Origin: Alphaproteobacteria bacterium
GTDB lineage: Bacteria > Pseudomonadota > Alphaproteobacteria > CAISOG01
Direction of reading: 5' to 3'
DNA length: 8,907 nt
Assembly (NCBI GenBank): GCA_018883285.1
Contig: VEQJ01000033.1
Coordinates: forward strand, 1 to 8,907
Within the stretch, counting starts at the first letter, position 1, and each line of letters begins with the position of its first letter. The position numbers and the translations under genes were made by a program. Below, piece by piece: positions 6,302 to 8,907 of this stretch. Under the pieces are notes generated by a model. It saw nothing but the letters and a program-made list of their open reading frames with translations, had not been told where the DNA came from and did no database searches.

Positions 6302-6979
6302 ATAGCCAAAGCCCGCCCGTGCCATTTTGGCCAAGTCTTTGGCAAAGCGCTGCGCCCGATCCTGGGCATCGCCATAGTTGCCCAGCCGGCGTTTGGCGGC
6401 AAAGCGGCGCGCGGCCAGCAATTCGGGCTCTACCCACGCCGCCCCATCGTCCGCATCCGAATCATCCCCCACCACCCGCTGCGGCGTGTCATACAGCTGT
6501 GCCAGCGCCTCTTGCACCTGGGGGGCGGATAGTTGCCGTTGCAACAGCCAGGCGTTGGCCTGCTGGCGCGATTTGCCCGCGTTCAGGGCGCGTTCCGCGG
6601 CGCGCAGGGCAAAGCGTTGATCGTTGATATAGCCGGCCTGCACCATCTCCGCCACCAATTCAGCAACCTTGGGGCGCAGCTGGTTAAGGCCATGGCGATT
6701 CAGGTAACGCAGCAAGATTTCGCTTAATTTCCCGCTGGTGCTGTCAAACCGCCCCAGGTAATACAGGGCATAATGGCGCAGGCGTACCGCCGCCTTTTCC
6801 CAATCCTGCGGCGTCATGGTTGCATCCGATGCATCGCCGGCGGGTGCATCATCGGCGGGCAGCGGGCGGCGGTTAAAGCGCTTGGCGCGGGCGCTGTTAT
6901 CTGGCCGCTTAGCGCGTGCATTGTTATCTGGCCGCTGGACGCGGCGGGGAGGGGGGTAGTCTGGGCTATCCGATGCCAC
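6275..6979 (-). CDS. recX: Regulatory protein RecX
   Basis: RecX family proteins bind RecA filaments and restrain RecA recombinase and coprotease activity in the cytoplasm. The 234-residue product has the family's helical repeat layout: A-L-Y-Y-L-G-R-F near 71-78, L-x3-L-x2-R-x-L-x2-H-G near 85-97, and the diagnostic G-Y-I-N-D-Q-R-F-A at 116-124, then Gly/Arg and L-x5-L helices. An acidic insert (about 170-185) separates the last part. Residues 1-54 are a basic, Pro/Asp-rich extension with a tandem 9-residue repeat (16-24 and 25-33). GTG 6979 is five bases from the preceding stop with AGGG just upstream, suggesting coupling. ATG 6817 (residue 55) is the next good start but has no ribosome binding site. 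recA is not in the window. The gene ends the hslO-lipoprotein-recX series. Confidence 0.87.
   Translation of the reverse strand: MASDSPDYPPPRRVQRPDNNARAKRPDNSARAKRFNRRPLPADDAPAGDASDATMTPQDWEKAAVRLRHYALYYLGRFDSTSGKLSEILLRYLNRHGLNQLRPKVAELVAEMVQAGYINDQRFALRAAERALNAGKSRQQANAWLLQRQLSAPQVQEALAQLYDTPQRVVGDDSDADDGAAWVEPELLAARRFAAKRRLGNYGDAQDRAQRFAKDLAKMARAGFGYDLCRQVLG
6882..6935 (-). repeat. 27-base tandem repeat in recX
   Basis: Two adjacent 27-base units (6882-6908 and 6909-6935) differ at four positions and encode two copies of R-P-D-N-(N/S)-A-R-A-K in the RecX N-terminal extension. The unit length is a multiple of three, so the frame survives gain or loss of copies. Confidence 0.8.
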
Positions 6980-6984
6980 CCACC

Positions 6985-7617
6985 CTACTCATAGCTGATA
7001 TAGCGCCGCATATATTGCGCCATATTGTCGGTCAGCACCTTATCCAGATCCGCCATCATCGCCTTGGTCATGTCATACCACAGCCGTTCTTTGTCCAACA
7101 AAGTCGCGCTTTCCAACACCGTGGCCGAACGGCTAACGTGCCCCTCCGCACTGGCAACCTTAACCCCATGCACGTCACGAATCTCTAGCACCGCCGACAA
7201 ATCGCCGTCATAGCGATAGGCCTGTTCATCGGTAAAATCGGCGCGGAACCCCTTTTTGTGCGGCAAGGCGGTTTCCCGCATGCTGGCCTCAGTGATATTG
7301 AACACCAGGGTATCGGGTGCCCCCACCTCCTGCCCATTAATGGGTTTCAGGCGATCTTTTGCCCAACGTGCCATGCTGCGCGACAGCGAAACGGGCAGGC
7401 GGGATTCGATATGACCATTGTTGTCGGGCAATTCATAGCTGTTGACCACCTGCACATTCGACAGCAACAGCCGAATCGGCGGCTTGTCATCAAAGGTCAG
7501 ATCGCCATACACAGGCGCGGTTGGCGCGTTGGCACAGCCAGCAAGCCCGCCAACCAGACCACCCAGCATTGCCGCCGTTGCGGCGAAATTCCGAAATCCT
7601 GACCAAAATTTGGGCAT
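6985..7617 (-). CDS. Predicted lipoprotein of unknown function
   Basis: This is a 210-residue predicted lipoprotein. Basic residues K3 and R9 precede a hydrophobic stretch ending in the lipobox L-A-G-C, with lipidated Cys28. The residue after Cys is Ala, so an outer-membrane fate is expected if enterobacterial Lol rules hold. The mature part is a mixed sequence with several candidate beta strands (I-R-L-L-L-S-N-V near 48-55, D-T-L-V-F-N-I-T near 101-108, A-V-L-E-I-R-D near 143-149). A long charged helix near the C-terminus ends in R-R-Y-I-S-Y-E. I do not recognise the family. ATG 7617 is preceded by a G-rich GGGGGGA that can serve as ribosome binding site. It lies 38 bases after hslO and five bases before recX on the same strand, so it is probably co-transcribed with them. 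Confidence 0.87.
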   Translation of the reverse strand: MPKFWSGFRNFAATAAMLGGLVGGLAGCANAPTAPVYGDLTFDDKPPIRLLLSNVQVVNSYELPDNNGHIESRLPVSLSRSMARWAKDRLKPINGQEVGAPDTLVFNITEASMRETALPHKKGFRADFTDEQAYRYDGDLSAVLEIRDVHGVKVASAEGHVSRSATVLESATLLDKERLWYDMTKAMMADLDKVLTDNMAQYMRRYISYE

Positions 7618-7655
7618 CGTATCCCCCCAATTGCCAAAAACGCTAAGGCACCATC

Positions 7656-8546
7656 CTAATGCAACTTGGCCAAATCCGCAAGTTGAGCCTCATCAAAGTC
7701 ATAGGTGCGGCGGCAAAATTCACAAGTCACGATAATCTTGTTATCCTCGATCAACTCCTGCAACTCCTGTGCGGCAATCTGCGCCAGATAGCCCGCCACC
7801 CGTTGCCGCGAACAGCTGCATTGATCCATCAACGGGCGGCTGCCCCCGATGCTTAGGTTAGACAGCGGTAACAGGCGCCGCAAAAACGCTTCGGGCGTGC
7901 CAGCAAAGGTCAACAACTCCTCCTGCCCCAATGTGCCAAAACAGGCATCCGCCAGATCCCAATTGTCCTCCACACTGGCCGCATCGCTGTTGTCGTTAAT
8001 CGCCTGCGGGTTGCTGTTGGCGGGCAGGCGTTGCAACAGCAGGCCGCGCCCGCGCCAGCCCGGCACCTGGCTGCCCGATACCGCAATCAACAGGCGGGTT
8101 TCCAACTGCGCCGATTGACGGAAATAGGTCAGGGCAGCGGGCAGCAGGCCATCGCCCGCCAGCTCCACCACCCCCTGATAGGGCAAAGCCTGATCCCCCT
8201 GCCGCACCGAAAAGGCCAGATGACCACGCCCCAGCAGGGTGGCGCTGTCCGCCTCAGCGGGCAGGGTGGCCAGCCGATCCTTATCGACCCGCACATAGCC
8301 GCGCAACGCCCCCTGTGTCGTCATATCGCCCACCAACAGGCCAACCGCCCCATCGCTGTTGGTTTGCAGGCTGAACGTCCCCTCAAACTTCAAAATACCG
8401 CCCAACAGCGCGGTCAGCACCAGGGTTTCCGCCAACAGTGTATGCACCCGCGGATCCGCACTAATCTCACTCTGCCTGCCCAAAATGCCATTAAGACTGT
8501 TGTCCAACTGCACCAATCGGCCATGCAAACAGCCATCGATCGACAC
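7656..8546 (-). CDS. hslO: Redox-regulated chaperone Hsp33 (HslO), 5' end missing
   Basis: Hsp33 is a cytoplasmic holdase chaperone that is inactive when reduced and zinc-bound, and is switched on by oxidation and unfolding. The open frame gives 296 residues from GTG 8546. The Hsp33 core starts at G-R-L-V-Q-L (about 9-14) and continues through L-x-E-x-L-x-L-T-A-L-L, F-S-L-Q-T-x3-G and L-R-G-Y-V-R. The C-terminal redox switch is complete, with C243-S-C245 and C275-E-F-C278. What is missing is the usual short N-terminal segment: the first few codons run into DNA that encodes an aminotransferase on the other strand, so GTG 8546 is probably not the native start. Downstream lie the unknown lipoprotein and recX on the same strand. 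Confidence 0.93.
   Translation of the reverse strand: MSIDGCLHGRLVQLDNSLNGILGRQSEISADPRVHTLLAETLVLTALLGGILKFEGTFSLQTNSDGAVGLLVGDMTTQGALRGYVRVDKDRLATLPAEADSATLLGRGHLAFSVRQGDQALPYQGVVELAGDGLLPAALTYFRQSAQLETRLLIAVSGSQVPGWRGRGLLLQRLPANSNPQAINDNSDAASVEDNWDLADACFGTLGQEELLTFAGTPEAFLRRLLPLSNLSIGGSRPLMDQCSCSRQRVAGYLAQIAAQELQELIEDNKIIVTCEFCRRTYDFDEAQLADLAKLH
8538..8541. other. Probable joint between unrelated DNA segments
   Basis: Left of this GATC the minus strand reads as Hsp33; right of it the plus strand reads as the end of an aminotransferase. Both similarities break at about this point and the two genes would otherwise overlap tail into head. A GATC tetramer at the break is what ligation of Sau3AI/MboI-type fragments would leave, although such sites are common. 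The exact base is inferred and could be off by some ten bases. Confidence 0.65.
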
Positions 8547-8819
8547 CTGTCAGGACGGGTAGCCTTCAACCCGGTGGAAGGTGGCATGTTCATGTGGGGA
8601 CGTCTGCTCGACGGCTTCAACAGTCGGGATCTGCTGGCCCTGGCCATCGAAGAAAAAGTCACCTTTGTGGCAGGGGATATTTATGACGGCGATCGACCGG
8701 ATACCAGCACCTTGCGACTGTCTTTTTCAACCCCCAGCACCGCGCAGATCGAAGAAGGTGTCGCACGCATCGGTCGCGCCTGGAGCAGGCTCGCGAATTC
8801 GAAGGCACAAGGCCACTAG
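8538..8819 (+). pseudogene. C-terminal fragment of a PLP-dependent aminotransferase (fold type I)
   Basis: The last 93 residues of a class I/II aminotransferase are encoded, ending with TAG at 8817-8819. The match begins at D-R-H-L-S-G-R-V and runs through N-P-V-E-G-G-M-F-M-W-G-R-L, K-V-T-F-V-A-G-D, T-L-R-L-S-F-S-T and I-E-E-G-V-A-R-I-G-R-A-W. This order is typical of the C-terminal small domain of 2-aminoadipate transaminase-like (LysN) and MocR-type enzymes. The arginine in L-R-L-S-F (8715-8717) is the expected binder of the substrate carboxylate. The PLP lysine and the first three quarters of the enzyme are absent. The frame stays open to the left as far as 8031, but that part is only the reverse of hslO. 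It is either a gene broken by a chimeric joint or a rearranged remnant; the substrate cannot be assigned. Confidence 0.85.
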
Positions 8820-8907
8820 GCCCCTCAGGGTGGCGACTCTGAAGAGGACCGAGAGCTTGGCTGACGGGCCACGACCGCCAGCACGGAGGGCTCGGTCTGT
8901 GCGAACA
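8820..8907. other. Right-end sequence without a recognised gene
   Basis: No coding sequence is recognised in these 88 bases after the aminotransferase stop. GACCGAG (8847-8853) and CTCGGTC (8891-8897) form a 7-base inverted repeat with a 37-base spacer, and TGGC/GCCA (8858-8861/8868-8871) lies inside it. No T-run is present, so a terminator role is doubtful. Confidence 0.4.

Noticed and set aside
8031..8819. A 262-codon plus-strand gene taken as one protein
   Set aside because: Only the part from about 8538 resembles a protein family; the front part is the reverse complement of hslO. The open frame exists only because the two segments are joined.
8847..8897. Intrinsic terminator after the aminotransferase fragment
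   Set aside because: The stem is only seven pairs around a long spacer and no T-run follows.
1..8907. CRISPR array, insertion sequence, defence island or other new mobile system
   Set aside because: No regularly spaced repeats, transposase, integrase, toxin-antitoxin or nuclease motifs were found; apart from the right-end joint the content is housekeeping genes.

Overview
The window looks like chromosomal DNA of an alphaproteobacterium, with roughly 55-60 % G+C by eye. The evidence is the alphaproteobacterial style of LspA (a V-W-N-H-G-I-x-F-G motif), a BamF/DUF3035-type lipoprotein directly behind lspA, a single bifunctional Rel/SpoT enzyme carrying the R-F-K-D motif, and an HslO ending in the C-x-C/C-x-x-C zinc site. 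The genus cannot be read from the sequence. Most of the window is ordinary housekeeping DNA; no CRISPR array, transposase, phage gene, tRNA or rRNA was seen.

Layout. Positions 1-1911 (minus strand) are thrS, complete except for a few C-terminal codons beyond the left edge. A gap of about 300 bases with two inverted repeats separates it from rsh (rel/spoT, minus strand, ending at 2212). A compact divergent promoter region near 4450-4524 separates rsh from the plus-strand pair lspA (signal peptidase II) and a small lipoprotein gene starting one base after the lspA stop. Then comes a plus-strand gene for a secreted EF-hand protein with its own candidate promoter, leader hairpin and strong ribosome binding site. 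It converges on a minus-strand cluster read in the order hslO (redox chaperone Hsp33), an unrecognised lipoprotein gene, and recX.

The right end does not fit. Up to about 8538 the DNA encodes HslO on the minus strand. From the GATC at 8538-8541 rightwards, the plus strand encodes the last 93 residues of a PLP-dependent aminotransferase, followed by 88 bases without a recognisable gene. Each family match stops at about the same point, so hslO has lost its 5' end and the aminotransferase its front three quarters. The simplest reading is a chimeric joint (two fragments ligated at a GATC site, or a misassembly). A natural rearrangement is the alternative.

Functionally, rsh links amino-acid starvation to (p)ppGpp and sits next to an aminoacyl-tRNA synthetase gene. 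LspA matures lipoproteins, and the window encodes two predicted substrates, including a probable subunit of the outer-membrane assembly machine. HslO and RecX both belong to stress responses (oxidative unfolding and recombinational repair) and appear to share a transcript with the unknown lipoprotein. The most useful second looks are the 8538 joint, the leader hairpin of the EF-hand gene, the very short leader of thrS, and the unknown lipoprotein between hslO and recX.
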